Shown: positions 35,120-43,897 of the stretch, one piece after another
How positions within the stretch are numbered: position 1 is the first letter of the stretch
Layout: the number at the start of each line of letters is the position of its first letter
Source of the DNA: DAISKN01 sp963716925
Lineage (GTDB): Bacteria; Acidobacteriota; Vicinamibacteria; Marinacidobacterales; SMYC01
Direction of reading: 5' to 3'
Assembly: GCA_963716925.1 (NCBI GenBank)
Contig: CAVQUX010000010.1
Location: 1,736,001-1,800,000 of the forward strand
Length of the DNA stretch: 64,000 nucleotides
Made by a program: the position numbers and the translations under genes
The notes under the pieces: model-generated
The model's input: only the letters and a program-made list of their open reading frames with translations
Told to the model about the DNA's origin: nothing
Database searches by the model: none

Positions 35120-35944
35120 GTGAGCTTCTTCCAATCGCTGGTTCTCGGAGTGGTTCAGGGGGTCACCGAGTTCATTCCCATTTCGTCGACGGCGCATCTC
35201 ATCCTGGTTCCGTGGCTCGTGGGATGGAAGTTCGACCCCAAGGTCGCCTTCGTCTTCGACGTCCTCCTCCAGCTCGGGACTGTCGTCGCGGTCATCGGCT
35301 ATTTCTGGAAGGATCTCACGGAGATCACGCGTGCCGTGCTTTCGGGTCTCCTGGAGCGTCGTCCCCTGGCCAGCGAAAAAGCCCGGCTCGGCTGGCTCAT
35401 CGTCGTGGCCACGGTGCCCGCGGTCCTCGTCGGGCTCGCGTTCAAGCCGTTCTTCGAGAGCCTGCACCGGAATCCGCTGGCGGTTGCGGGCATTCTGACG
35501 CTGGGAGCGGGGCTGATCGTCGTGACCGAGAAGGTCGGCCGGCGCAGCCGCGGGTTCGATTCCATCACCTGGCGGGATGCCGTCCTCATCGGCGCGAGCC
35601 AGTCATTCGCGCTCCTTCCCGGCGTGTCCCGCTCGGCGGCGACGATCTGCGGAGGAATGCTTTGTCACCTGGAGCGGCCGTCAGCGGCGCGGTTCAGCTT
35701 TCTGATGTCGATTCCCATCCTCATCGCCGCCGCGGTTCTCGCGGTCAAGGATCTCGTGGAGCTGCCGGGGTTCGGCGCCTACCTGCCTCCGCTGGCCGCG
35801 GGCTTCGTGGCTTCGGCCGTCGTGGGCTTCGCGTCGATCCACTGGCTCCTCGGTTACCTTGCCCGGCATCCGATGAACGTCTTCGCCTGGTACCGTTTGT
35901 TGATGGGAGCCGTCTGTCTTCTGCTCTACGCCTACCGGACGTAG
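35120..35944 (+). CDS. uppP: Undecaprenyl-diphosphate phosphatase
   Basis: A 274-residue polytopic membrane enzyme that dephosphorylates undecaprenyl diphosphate to recycle the lipid carrier of peptidoglycan synthesis and can raise bacitracin resistance. The two signature loops are intact: EFIPISSTAHL (residues ~17-27) and LPGVSRSAAT (near residue 172). About seven or eight membrane helices follow the family pattern and the length is normal. The start is GTG at 35120, the only start that keeps the first helix. It is divergent from the nucleoside hydrolase and stands alone. A near-copy of part of its 3' end recurs at 37467. Confidence 0.95.
   Translation: MSFFQSLVLGVVQGVTEFIPISSTAHLILVPWLVGWKFDPKVAFVFDVLLQLGTVVAVIGYFWKDLTEITRAVLSGLLERRPLASEKARLGWLIVVATVPAVLVGLAFKPFFESLHRNPLAVAGILTLGAGLIVVTEKVGRRSRGFDSITWRDAVLIGASQSFALLPGVSRSAATICGGMLCHLERPSAARFSFLMSIPILIAAAVLAVKDLVELPGFGAYLPPLAAGFVASAVVGFASIHWLLGYLARHPMNVFAWYRLLMGAVCLLLYAYRT
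35871..35895 (+). repeat. Copy 1 of a 25-bp near-identical direct repeat (inside uppP)
   Basis: This stretch encodes MNVFAWYR near the UppP C-terminus. It matches 37467-37491 at 24 of 25 bases in the same orientation, and weaker similarity continues downstream. Confidence 0.55.
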
Positions 35945-35946
35945 GA

Positions 35947-36183
35947 CTATTCGATCGCGGCGGCGATTCGCTTCGCGAGCGCCGTGGCCGCTTCCTCGTT
36001 GGTCTCGTCGCCGAAGGCCACCACGAACGCCACGCGGTCGCCGACCTTGACCCACAGCTGACGCGCATCCGCTCCATTGTTGAAGTAGGCGCGCTCGCCG
36101 ATCCCGTTCACGTCGACGTTCTTGTAGAGCGGCTGGTTATCGTACGCATCGATTCGGAGTCAGCACCACGTGTCTTCAGACAT
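35947..36183 (-). pseudogene. C-terminal remnant of an unidentified gene
   Basis: The frame ending at the TAG at 35947 reads as good protein: YDNQPLYKNVDVNGIG, ERAYFNNGADARQLWVKV, GDRVAFVVAFGDETNEEA, ALAKRIAAAIE. It has no start codon before an in-frame TGA at 36162-36160. Before that TGA seven more codons (MSEDTWC) lead back to an ATG at 36183. The composition suggests the C-terminal domain of a secreted or lipoprotein gene whose 5' part has been lost, with the PEP-CTERM zincin gene now lying where it should be. The family is not recognised. Confidence 0.5.
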
Positions 36184-36205
36184 CTGGGAATTCCCCACCT
36201 TCGAG

Positions 36206-37111
36206 TCAGGTTGGGACGGATCGCACCCTCTTCCTACGGAAAGCGACAACGCCAGTGCACGCCGCCAGGAGCAGCGCCAATGTGCCCGGCTCATCGACCT
36301 GAACGAATCCGTTGAGCCGGATATTCTGAAAGCGGCCATTCGTCGCCACCGCCAGGATGTCCGCGTCGCTGGGAAGCGTACGTTTCAGAGGTGCGGGGCC
36401 AAGTAGGCCCGCGGACGGGTTCATCAGTGCTTGAGGCAGGGCGAGGTGCCCGGTAACGCGCATCGGCGGCCCGGCGGCGATATCTACCGGGATCTCGCTT
36501 CCCGCGAACGGCAGTGGCGGTGGGACGATTATTGAACCGTTGAGACTAAGGTCGACGCCCAAGGTGTGACCGATCTCGTGCAGCAGGATGGTAAAGAGAT
36601 CCATTCCTGCGGCAGCGGCGGTTGGTCCTCTGAACCCGAACCCGGTGTTCAAGAGGCCGCCGCCAAGGTCTTCGAACGTCGTGACCGTTTCGGCGTACTC
36701 GGAATTGTCGAACGGCGTGGGATCGACGAAGAAAGGGAGCGCCGCCGAAGTCACCGCAATCAGCCCCGGAGGACCCCCGGAGTTTCGTCCGCGGGCTGCT
36801 GCCGCAGTGGCGCCTCCTATCCGATTCGTGAAGCCGACTTCTATGTTCATCGTGAACGGGTCGAGGATCAGGCTCTCCCAGTAGTCCCCGGCGGCATCGG
36901 CTATGGCCAGGAGGGCGGCCTGACTAACCCCGCTCTGACTCGTTTGGGGTGTCCCGAACACGGATGGACTGCGCCACGAGGATCCCGGATTGACGGCCGT
37001 TATCAGGATGGCGAACGCGGGTCGGGCCGTCATTCCCGAAGCCAACAAGCTCAGCGCGAGTAAAGTGAAGCGTTGCTTGCGCAGCAAGGCGCGGACGAAA
37101 ACATCTGCCAT
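36206..37111 (-). CDS. Zincin-like metalloprotease with PEP-CTERM sorting signal
   Basis: A 301-residue protein with a signal peptide (ALLRKQRFTLLALSLLASG). The zinc site HEIGHTLGVD (near residue 195) fits HExxHxxGxxH/D metzincins. The C-terminal VDEPGTLALLLAACTGVVAFRRKR is a PEP-CTERM module: PEP-like motif (here DEPG), hydrophobic helix and basic tail, the target of exosortase/archaeosortase-type sorting. The ATG at 37111 has GGAGG at the right distance; the longer frame upstream is not supported. Codon use is visibly less GC-biased than in the neighbours, and the gene sits between a gene remnant and a gene-free stretch, suggesting acquisition. No exosortase is in the window. Confidence 0.8.
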   Translation of the reverse strand: MADVFVRALLRKQRFTLLALSLLASGMTARPAFAILITAVNPGSSWRSPSVFGTPQTSQSGVSQAALLAIADAAGDYWESLILDPFTMNIEVGFTNRIGGATAAAARGRNSGGPPGLIAVTSAALPFFVDPTPFDNSEYAETVTTFEDLGGGLLNTGFGFRGPTAAAAGMDLFTILLHEIGHTLGVDLSLNGSIIVPPPLPFAGSEIPVDIAAGPPMRVTGHLALPQALMNPSAGLLGPAPLKRTLPSDADILAVATNGRFQNIRLNGFVQVDEPGTLALLLAACTGVVAFRRKRVRSVPT

Positions 37112-37704
37112 TGTCGACCTCCAGAGTACGTTGCCGCAGTCTAGGCGATGCCCTCCAGTGACCAATCTCAGCGCGGCAACCCGGGCAGTGCTGCCAAGGT
37201 TTCGCGAGGGAAGCTTCGCACAGGCCGTCTTGTAAAGTTCTGACAACACTGCGGTTGTCCCCGACCATGACCCAGGCGCTGCCATCGGGCGTCACGCCCC
37301 CGCATGCGGGTGCACCCCCCTCTTCCATACATCGCGTAGAACGGGTCCCGAATGGCTCACGCGGATACAGGTTGCCGGGGAGCGCGAAGAAGGTGAACGG
37401 TCTGGTCAGCAGATTGGGGCGCCGGTTTCTGAAACCGCGCTTCGCCGAACTCGCCTCGCCTGGCTTCGATGAGCGTCTTCGCCTGGTACCGGCGCTGACG
37501 GGAGTCGCCGGCTTCCTCATTTAGGCCCGGCTCCACAGCGCTCGCAGCGCAGCCTCGGTTGCCGGACCTCGTCGTTTTCCCTATCCTTCCTCCCTATGCC
37601 GATTGGATTCCAGGTTCTGCTCGATTGCGGTGAGCTCGCGACGTCCGTTCGGAGCGACGGGGCGGATTGCTGCCTCGAACGGAAGATGCGGGAGAAGTAG
37701 CCGC
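37112..37704. other. Gene-free stretch, possible degenerate or repeated sequence
   Basis: No convincing gene is found in these 593 bp. Open frames on both strands (37255-37524 plus; 36924-37520 minus) lack ribosome-binding sites and family features, and they overlap each other. The right part holds the copy of the uppP-tail repeat. The stretch could be a dispersed intergenic repeat or decayed coding sequence. Confidence 0.4.
37467..37491 (+). repeat. Copy 2 of the 25-bp direct repeat (intergenic)
   Basis: It differs from 35871-35895 by one base. In the UppP frame it reads LASMSVFAWYR then a stop, and after a 1-base shift LTGVAGFLI, which aligns loosely with the UppP ending LMGAVCLLL. A decayed second uppP tail is possible. 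Confidence 0.45.
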
Positions 37705-39304
37705 ATGGAGCTCGCGCTCGTCGACTACCTCATTCTCGGCATCTACGGGGTCTTCGTCCTCGCCGTTGGTTTCTCGCTCAAGGGACGGATGCACACCAGC
37801 GAGGACTTCTTCCTTTCCGGACGCTCGCTTCCGAGCTGGGTGACGGGACTCGCCTTCATCGCCGCGAACCTCGGCGCCCTCGAGGTCATGGGGATGGCGG
37901 CGAACGGCGCCAAGTACGGGATGCTCACCAACCACTTCTACTGGGTGGGCGCGATTCCCGCGATGGTGTTCCTCGGGATCTTCATGATGCCCTTCTACTA
38001 CGGGAGCCGCGTGCGGAGCGTTCCCGAGTACCTGAAGCTCCGCTTCGACGAGAGAACGAGGGGTCTGAACGCGATCTCCTTCGCGGTCATGACGGTCGCG
38101 ATGTCCGGCATCAACATGTACGCCATGGCGCTGGTGCTGAACCTGATGCTCGGATGGAACCTGCACGCGAGCATCCTGCTCTCGGCGACCATCGTTCTGG
38201 TCTACATCTTCTTCGGGGGCCTCACCTCGTCGATATTCAACGAGGTCCTTCAGTTCTTCCTCATCGTCTTCGGGCTCCTGCCGATGGCCCTCCTCGGCCT
38301 GAGCGAAGTCGGAGGCTTCGACGGGCTCGAGGCTCGGCTTCCCGAAGGCTTCGCCAGCACCTGGTCGGTGCTCTCGGACCCCGACGAGCAATCCCATGGG
38401 CGTCGGCTTCTTCGGGACCATCATGGGCCTCGGCTTCGTTCTCTCGTTCGGCTACTGGTGCACGGACTTCCTCGTGGTCCAGAGGGCGCTCGCCTCCAAG
38501 GATCTCGAAGCCGCGAGGAGAGCTCCGCTCATCGCCGCCATTCCCAAGATGCTCTTCCCGGTCCTCGTCATCCTTCCCGGGCTCGTCGCCCTGGTCACGA
38601 TCCCCGAGGAGCTCGGCGAGAACTACAACATGAGCTTCCCCCTCATGCTCGCGCGGTATTACCCGCCGGGTCTCCTCGGGCTCGGGCTCACGGCGCTCCT
38701 CGCGAGCTTCATGAGCGGCATGGCGGGAAACGTCACCGCCTTCAACACCGTCTGGACCTACGACGTCTATCAGGCGTATCTTCGTCCCGGCCGCCCGGAC
38801 GCGCACTATCTCGCCGTGGGCAAGGCGGCGACGGTCTTCGGGACGCTCGCGAGCGTCGCCGCGGCCTACCTCGTGTTCTTCTTCAACAACCTCATGGACT
38901 ACATGCAGCTCCTGTTCTCGTTCTTCAACGCCCCGCTCTTCGCCACGTTCCTCCTCGGAATGTTCTGGGCCCGGGCCACGGCATCGGGAGCGTTCTACGG
39001 CCTGCTGGCGGGAACGGGAGCCGCCGCGGCGCACTACCTGCTGGTGGTCGCGAACGTCCTTCACTACCGGAGCGATATGGCTTCGAACTACTACGGCGCC
39101 ATCACCGCCTGGACGGTCTGCTTCCTCGTCACCTTCGTCATCAGCCTGAAGACGCGACCGAAGCCCGTCGAGGAGCTCGTCGGCCTCGTCTACTCGGCGA
39201 CGCCTCGGCCCGCCGAAACGCGCCGGCTCGGTGTCGGAAGTCCCGCGATTCTCGCGGTTCTGGTCCTCGCCGGCGCGTTGGCGTTGAACCTCTGGTTCTG
39301 GTGA
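37705..39304 (+). CDS. Sodium:solute symporter (SSS family), frameshifted in the middle
   Basis: About 532 residues once the frame is restored. Residues 1-225 (YFLILGIYG-like start, DFFLSGRSLPSWVTGLAFIA, GSRVRSVPEYLKLRFDE) and the second part from MGVGFFGTIMGLGFVLSFGYW to WFW at 39304 are two halves of a single SSS transporter. Around 38379-38382 the run CCCC in GGACCCCGACGAGC has one C too many: with CCC the junction reads SDPTSNPMGVGFF, a normal family sequence. Without correction, the first frame runs on as nonsense into the following gene. It heads a transport operon with a small membrane protein and an MFS permease. Substrate unknown; distinct from the SGLT-like gene at 22587. Confidence 0.85.
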
Positions 39305-39312
39305 GTCGGGGA

Positions 39313-39510
39313 ATGGAACGCCAGCTGCACTTCTTCGTCGGAAGCCTCTTCGCGCTCACGGGACTGGTGCTCGCTACCTATGGGCTCGTCTCCGACCCTT
39401 CGATCTACGCGCGCTCTCTCGGGTGGAACGTGAACCTCTGGTGGGGACTGGTCATGACGGTCTTTGGAGGCTCCTTTCTGGCGCTCTGGCGATCGAGGCG
39501 CTCCCGGTGA
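39313..39510 (+). CDS. Small two-helix membrane protein between two transporter genes
   Basis: A 65-residue ORF with two hydrophobic segments (LHFFVGSLFALTGLVLATYG and LWWGLVMTVFGGSFLALW) and a basic end (RSRRSR). It starts 8 bp after the symporter stop, preceded by GGGGA, and its TGA overlaps the GTG start of the MFS gene. Position and composition resemble small accessory subunits of symporters, but no family is recognised. It is in the same frame as the first part of the frameshifted symporter, so an automatic caller may fuse the two wrongly. Confidence 0.65.
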   Translation: MERQLHFFVGSLFALTGLVLATYGLVSDPSIYARSLGWNVNLWWGLVMTVFGGSFLALWRSRRSR

Positions 39511-40790
39511 CCCCGTTCGAGGAAGCGACCTACAGGAAAGTCGCGTGGCGGCTGCTTCCGGTCCTTTTTCTGTGTTACGTCCTCGCCTACCTCGACCGCG
39601 TGAACGTGGGGTTCGCCAAGCTCCAGATGCAGAAGGATCTCGGCTTCAGCGACACCGTGTACGGAATCGGCGCCGGGGTGTTCTTCATCGGCTACTTCCT
39701 GTTCGAAGTGCCGTCGAACCTGATTCTGGAGCGGGTCGGGGCGAAGATCTGGATCGCGCGCATCATGATCCTCTGGGGGCTGGTCTCCGCGGGGATGATG
39801 TTCACGAGCGGGGAGGCGACGTTCTACGCCTTCCGGTTCGTGCTGGGGGTCGCCGAGGCCGGGTTCTTTCCGGGCATCATTCTCTATCTCACCTATTGGT
39901 TCACACGGGTCCATCGCGCCCGGATGGTCGCGGGCTTCATGACCGCCATTACGCTGTCCGGAGTCATCGGAGGGCCGGTATCGGGCCTCATCCTTTCGCG
40001 CTTCTCCGGGGCCGCGGGTCTCGCGGGATGGCAGTGGCTCTACCTCCTCGAAGGCCTGCCGTCGGTTGTGGTGGGTCTTCTCGTACTCGGGCTCCTCGAC
40101 GACGGCCCGGCGAAGGCGAAGTGGCTGAGCGACGACGAAAAGGAGCTCCTCCTGCGGCGCATCGAGGAGGAACGGAAGCTGATCGTCGAGGAAGGCGCGG
40201 GTCATCACCGCCTCGCGGACGCGTTCCGGAGCGGAAGGCTCTGGCTCCACGCGCTCATCTACTTCTGCGTGGTGATGGGGCTCTACGGCATCTCGTTCTG
40301 GCTTCCTTCGATCCTCTCCGAGACCATGACCTCCGATCCATGGCGCATCGGACTCCTGACCGCGATCCCCTGGGGTGCATCGGCCGTCGTCATGCTGCTG
40401 GTAGGCCGCCACTCCGACAGGACGGGAGAACGAAGGTGGCACACCGCTCTTCCGGCGCTCGTCGCCGGAGCCGCATTCGCGACGAGCGCCGTGACGGGAG
40501 TCTCCGCCGTTCAGAGCTTCGCGGCGCTCACCGTCGCCACCTGCGGGGTCATGGCGGCGGTCTCGTGCTTCTGGGCTCTCCCCACGGCGTTTCTCTCCGG
40601 CACCGCCGCGGCCGCGGGCATCGCCGCGATCAACTCGATCGGAAACCTCGCGGGCTACGTGAGCCCTTTCGTCGTCGGCCGGGTGCGGGACCAGACGGGG
40701 AGCATGTCGGCCGCGCTCCTGGTTCTCGCGTTCTCGCTTTCCGCCGCCGGGCTCCTCACCATCTGGGGCGCGAGGCCGCGAAGGGTCTAG
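39507..40790 (+). CDS. MFS transporter, anion:cation symporter (ACS) family
   Basis: A 427-residue protein with 12 predicted membrane helices. WRLLPVLFLCYVLAYLDRVNVGFAKLQM, split at residue ~20, is the typical ACS family N-terminus, and LGVAEAGFFPGIILYLTYWF near residue 115 is the second family signature. The family takes up organic anions such as sugar acids, phthalate or tartrate. The start is GTG at 39507, overlapping the small membrane protein gene (GTGA), with GAGG upstream. No catabolic enzyme for a sugar acid is adjacent, so the substrate is open. Confidence 0.9.
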   Translation: MTPFEEATYRKVAWRLLPVLFLCYVLAYLDRVNVGFAKLQMQKDLGFSDTVYGIGAGVFFIGYFLFEVPSNLILERVGAKIWIARIMILWGLVSAGMMFTSGEATFYAFRFVLGVAEAGFFPGIILYLTYWFTRVHRARMVAGFMTAITLSGVIGGPVSGLILSRFSGAAGLAGWQWLYLLEGLPSVVVGLLVLGLLDDGPAKAKWLSDDEKELLLRRIEEERKLIVEEGAGHHRLADAFRSGRLWLHALIYFCVVMGLYGISFWLPSILSETMTSDPWRIGLLTAIPWGASAVVMLLVGRHSDRTGERRWHTALPALVAGAAFATSAVTGVSAVQSFAALTVATCGVMAAVSCFWALPTAFLSGTAAAAGIAAINSIGNLAGYVSPFVVGRVRDQTGSMSAALLVLAFSLSAAGLLTIWGARPRRV

Positions 40791-40798
40791 CCGGCGGG

Positions 40799-41245
40799 TC
40801 AGCGCTCCGATTCCGCCTCCCGCCAGTCGCTCCGAATGGCCAGGCAGGCCTCCTTGACCGCGTTTCCGAGAAGGCGTGTCGAGCCGCTCGCGAGGGCGTC
40901 GCCGTCCGCGTTGAAGAGGGCGAACTTGTTGTCCTTGCGCACGATGTCTTTCCCGCCTTCGTGCTCGAGCACCAGGACGTAGTCCGCCCGATCCTCCTTC
41001 CGGGTCACCACGAGGTTGGGACACCGCTCGTGGAGCGTCTTCACGATCTCTGCGGTCTGCGGCTTGGCGCCGCCGACCACGGACCCGATGTTCGTCCAAT
41101 CGAGCACGTTCAGCTCGTCTCCCATGGACCAGGAATCGCTCTCCACGACGAAAACGCGCGGGCTGGTGGGTTCCTTCGGTTCGCTCTCAACCACCATCGG
41201 GGCGAGCGCCACGAGGGCGGCGACCATCGGTAGCTCTCGATACAT
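40799..41245 (-). CDS. Hypothetical secreted protein
   Basis: A 148-residue protein with a hydrophobic N-terminus (MYRELPMVAALVALAPMVV). The core PRVFVVESDSWSM, AEIVKTLHERCPNLVVT and DYVLVLEHEGG forms an alternating beta/alpha pattern, and the C-terminus (GNAVKEACLAIRSDW) is helical. This looks like a small periplasmic alpha/beta domain, perhaps related to CsgG/LpoB-like or FlgO-like folds, but that is a guess. A strong ribosome-binding site (AGGAGG) precedes the ATG. It is downstream of the TonB receptor, with 178 bp between. Confidence 0.75.
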   Translation of the reverse strand: MYRELPMVAALVALAPMVVESEPKEPTSPRVFVVESDSWSMGDELNVLDWTNIGSVVGGAKPQTAEIVKTLHERCPNLVVTRKEDRADYVLVLEHEGGKDIVRKDNKFALFNADGDALASGSTRLLGNAVKEACLAIRSDWREAESER

Positions 41246-41423
41246 CGGATCTCCTCCTGAGCTCTATCCAGACCGGTGGAGGAATGCAAGGCCTGTACCG
41301 AGCGCGGGACCAGGAGAACCGCGCCGCTTCACAGCGATTCTGTCCTCCGGAGGAGGCCGAGCGTCCTCGACGGGAGACAGCTTCGCCGGGCGATGTATCA
41401 GAGAGAAGGAATTTCCGCTGCCG

Positions 41424-43856
41424 CTACCACTTCACGACGACGTTCGCGAGGGCGCGGCTCCCGAGAAGGTCCCCGCCGAAGCTCTCCCAGTGCTCGTTGT
41501 TGAAGAGGTTCGCCACGTTGACCCCGACGCCGATGCGGTCGGTGAAGTAGTAGTTCCCGCGGATGTCGGCGGTGGTGTAGGCCTCGACGTCGCCCTGAAA
41601 GGGGCCGACGGCCCAGCGGAAGTCGTCGACCCAGCGCAGGTCGAACGCGAAGTCCCACTTCGGGACGGCGTAGGAGATGCCGCCAGCGACCTTGTTCTCC
41701 GGAGTGTTCGGAAGGAGCTGGTTCGCGATCGGCGAGCTCGTGTCCTGGATCTCGAAATCGAACCAGGAGTAGGTGACGGAAGCCGTCCAGTTGTCGATGA
41801 AGTAGTAGTTGAGGCCCAGGTCGATGCCCTGGGTATTCACCTCTCCGAAGTTGGTGTAGGAGCGGGCGATGAACGCCGGAGTCCCGTCGAAGTTGTTGGA
41901 GAGGATGGCGAAGAGCGAGGGCGGCAGGTTCGCCCGCAGCGCTCCCACGAGCGCCTGGGGCGCGGGGTGGTTCGCCGGCGGCTGGTAGGCGCCGAAGTCC
42001 GGATTCGTGCGGTTTCCCAGAGCGTCGAGCTGGGGGATGAGGTCGGTGATGAACTGATCGTTGCGGGCGTTGTAGTAGTCGAGGGTCAGATACGCCTTCT
42101 CCGCCAGGATTCCGGAGTAACCGATCTCGAACATCTTCGTCTTCTCGAGGGCCAGGTCGTCGTTACCGACGGCGAGAATGCGGGTGGGGGTGCCGAAGCC
42201 GCAGTCGACCCCGAAGGGGGTGCAGGCCGCCCGCTCGATCGCCGCGAGATTTACCGGAGCCGCCACGTTCGCCTGGAGGAAGAACTCGGAGTAGTTCGCG
42301 ACCTGGAACGCTTCGTTGTAGGTGAAGCGAAGGCTCGAGTCGTCGGTGAGGCTGTAGACGAGCGAGGCCTTTGGGGAAAATTGCGGGTCGTGCAGCGTGC
42401 TCTCGTCGAAGCGACCCGCGAGCACCAGCTTCCACCGCTCGGCGAAGCTCCAGTCCACCTGGCCGAAGGCCGCGCCGCTCTCGGAGGTCACCGGTTCGAA
42501 CATCAGCGTCTGGAGGCCGGTATTGGGGTCGGCGCTGTCGATGTCGGTATGGCGATAGGAGCCTCCGACGACCACGCGCACCTTGTCCTCGTCGAAGCTC
42601 CAGTTCGTCTGGCCCTCGACGTGGGCGTGATAAGTATCGAGCGCGAGGTTCGAGCCGGAGCTCAGCGCGAGCTGCTCCGGAGCGTCCCGTCCGCTGTAGT
42701 ACGCGAGGAGGTTGAACCGCTCGGCGTTCCAGTTGAACCGCGCCCAGGGCCGCTTCACGTCGAGGAGCTGGACCCGGCCGATCCCCGTCTGGAACACCGG
42801 GCCGGCGACGTCGGCATAGCCGCCCTCGAAGGTCAGCGCCATTCCGTTCTGAAGGTACTTGTCGAAGCGAACGCCGCCGAAGAAGATGTCATTGTTGTTC
42901 TCCCGGGTGAGAGGCACCGCCTCCTGGGGCAGGCAGTCGACCTGGCCGGCGGTCGTGCAGGGAACGGAGTACTCGGCGGCCCCGCGTCTCGAAACCGTGA
43001 AGTCCCCCGAGTTTCGGAGCCCTCCCACGAGCTTCACGTACCAGTCGTTTCCGAGCGACTCCGCCAGGCGGAAGTCGAGGTTCAGGGTGCTGAGCTGGCC
43101 CCCGGTCACACGGAAGAGCCCGCCCTGGCTGTAGCGCGGCTGCTTGGTCGTCATGTTCAAGACGCCGCTCGAGGCGTTGGCGCCGTAGAGCGCGGCGCTC
43201 GGGCCTCGCACCAGCTCGAGCGACGACAGGTCGTCCAGAGGAAACGAGATCGAAGCCCATTCCTGAGCCCCGAGAAACGGCACGGAGGGGTCGCGTCCGT
43301 CGATGAGGGTCGCGACCCTGCGGTTGAGGGAGCTGTTGAATCCGCGGGTGTTGAAGTTGAAGTCGTAGATCCCGCTCTGGGTGATCTCCGCCCCTGGGGT
43401 GTACTCCAGGAGCTTCGGGATCTGGCCAGTGGAAGAGTTCTGCTCGATCTCTTTCTCGTCGACGACGGTGACCGCCGCGGGGGCCTCCACGATGCGCTCG
43501 ATCCTTCGCGAGGCGCCGTAGACGATCAAGCTCTCGGCGAAGCCGACGGTCCAGTCCACTTGCTCATCGACCGACGCCGCCTGTCCCGCCGCGACCTGGA
43601 CCTGCTCCTTGGTGACGACGTTCGTTCCCAGGACGAAGGTCACCGAATAGGTGCCCGTGGGGACGGTGGGGAACGCGAAAGCCCCGTTGGCATCGGTGAT
43701 TGCGGTCAGCGACAGCTCGTTCACCACGACGCTCACGCCGCTGACGGGGGATCCGTCGGGCCGAACGACGCGTCCCTCGATGCGTCCGGTCTCCTGCGAG
43801 AACCCGAGAACGGATGAGAGCAGCGCGCAGGCACAGAAAAGGGTCGTTCGACGCAT
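41424..43856 (-). CDS. TonB-dependent receptor
   Basis: An 810-residue outer-membrane receptor, intact. It has a signal peptide (MRRTTLFCACALLSSVLGFS), a carboxypeptidase-like domain (GRVVRPDGSPVSGVSVVV, residues ~27-100), a plug (APAAVTVVDEKEIEQN and LELVRGPSAALYGANASSGV) and a barrel ending in RALANVVVKW, an aromatic C-terminus typical of outer-membrane proteins. The plug motif is that of siderophore/cobalamin-type receptors, unlike the Oar-like receptor at 7033. It follows the nucleosidase-like gene by 41 bp in the same direction and may be co-transcribed. Ligand unknown. Confidence 0.92.
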   Translation of the reverse strand: MRRTTLFCACALLSSVLGFSQETGRIEGRVVRPDGSPVSGVSVVVNELSLTAITDANGAFAFPTVPTGTYSVTFVLGTNVVTKEQVQVAAGQAASVDEQVDWTVGFAESLIVYGASRRIERIVEAPAAVTVVDEKEIEQNSSTGQIPKLLEYTPGAEITQSGIYDFNFNTRGFNSSLNRRVATLIDGRDPSVPFLGAQEWASISFPLDDLSSLELVRGPSAALYGANASSGVLNMTTKQPRYSQGGLFRVTGGQLSTLNLDFRLAESLGNDWYVKLVGGLRNSGDFTVSRRGAAEYSVPCTTAGQVDCLPQEAVPLTRENNNDIFFGGVRFDKYLQNGMALTFEGGYADVAGPVFQTGIGRVQLLDVKRPWARFNWNAERFNLLAYYSGRDAPEQLALSSGSNLALDTYHAHVEGQTNWSFDEDKVRVVVGGSYRHTDIDSADPNTGLQTLMFEPVTSESGAAFGQVDWSFAERWKLVLAGRFDESTLHDPQFSPKASLVYSLTDDSSLRFTYNEAFQVANYSEFFLQANVAAPVNLAAIERAACTPFGVDCGFGTPTRILAVGNDDLALEKTKMFEIGYSGILAEKAYLTLDYYNARNDQFITDLIPQLDALGNRTNPDFGAYQPPANHPAPQALVGALRANLPPSLFAILSNNFDGTPAFIARSYTNFGEVNTQGIDLGLNYYFIDNWTASVTYSWFDFEIQDTSSPIANQLLPNTPENKVAGGISYAVPKWDFAFDLRWVDDFRWAVGPFQGDVEAYTTADIRGNYYFTDRIGVGVNVANLFNNEHWESFGGDLLGSRALANVVVKW

Positions 43857-43897
43857 AGTGGCAATCCTCTCTTCGACGTTGCGATATAGCAGCAATA

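Noticed and set aside
35027..35467. Minus-strand ORF opposite uppP
   Set aside because: Low-complexity shadow without a family; uppP is complete on the plus strand.
36160..36162. Second possible selenocysteine UGA (after MSEDTWC)
   Set aside because: Only a weak 4-bp stem follows, the ORF is truncated and no catalytic motif is centred on the codon; a decayed gene explains it better.
36924..37524. Open frames on both strands (198 and 89 codons) in the gene-free stretch
   Set aside because: They overlap, lack ribosome-binding sites and domain features, and the longer one runs antisense into the zincin gene.
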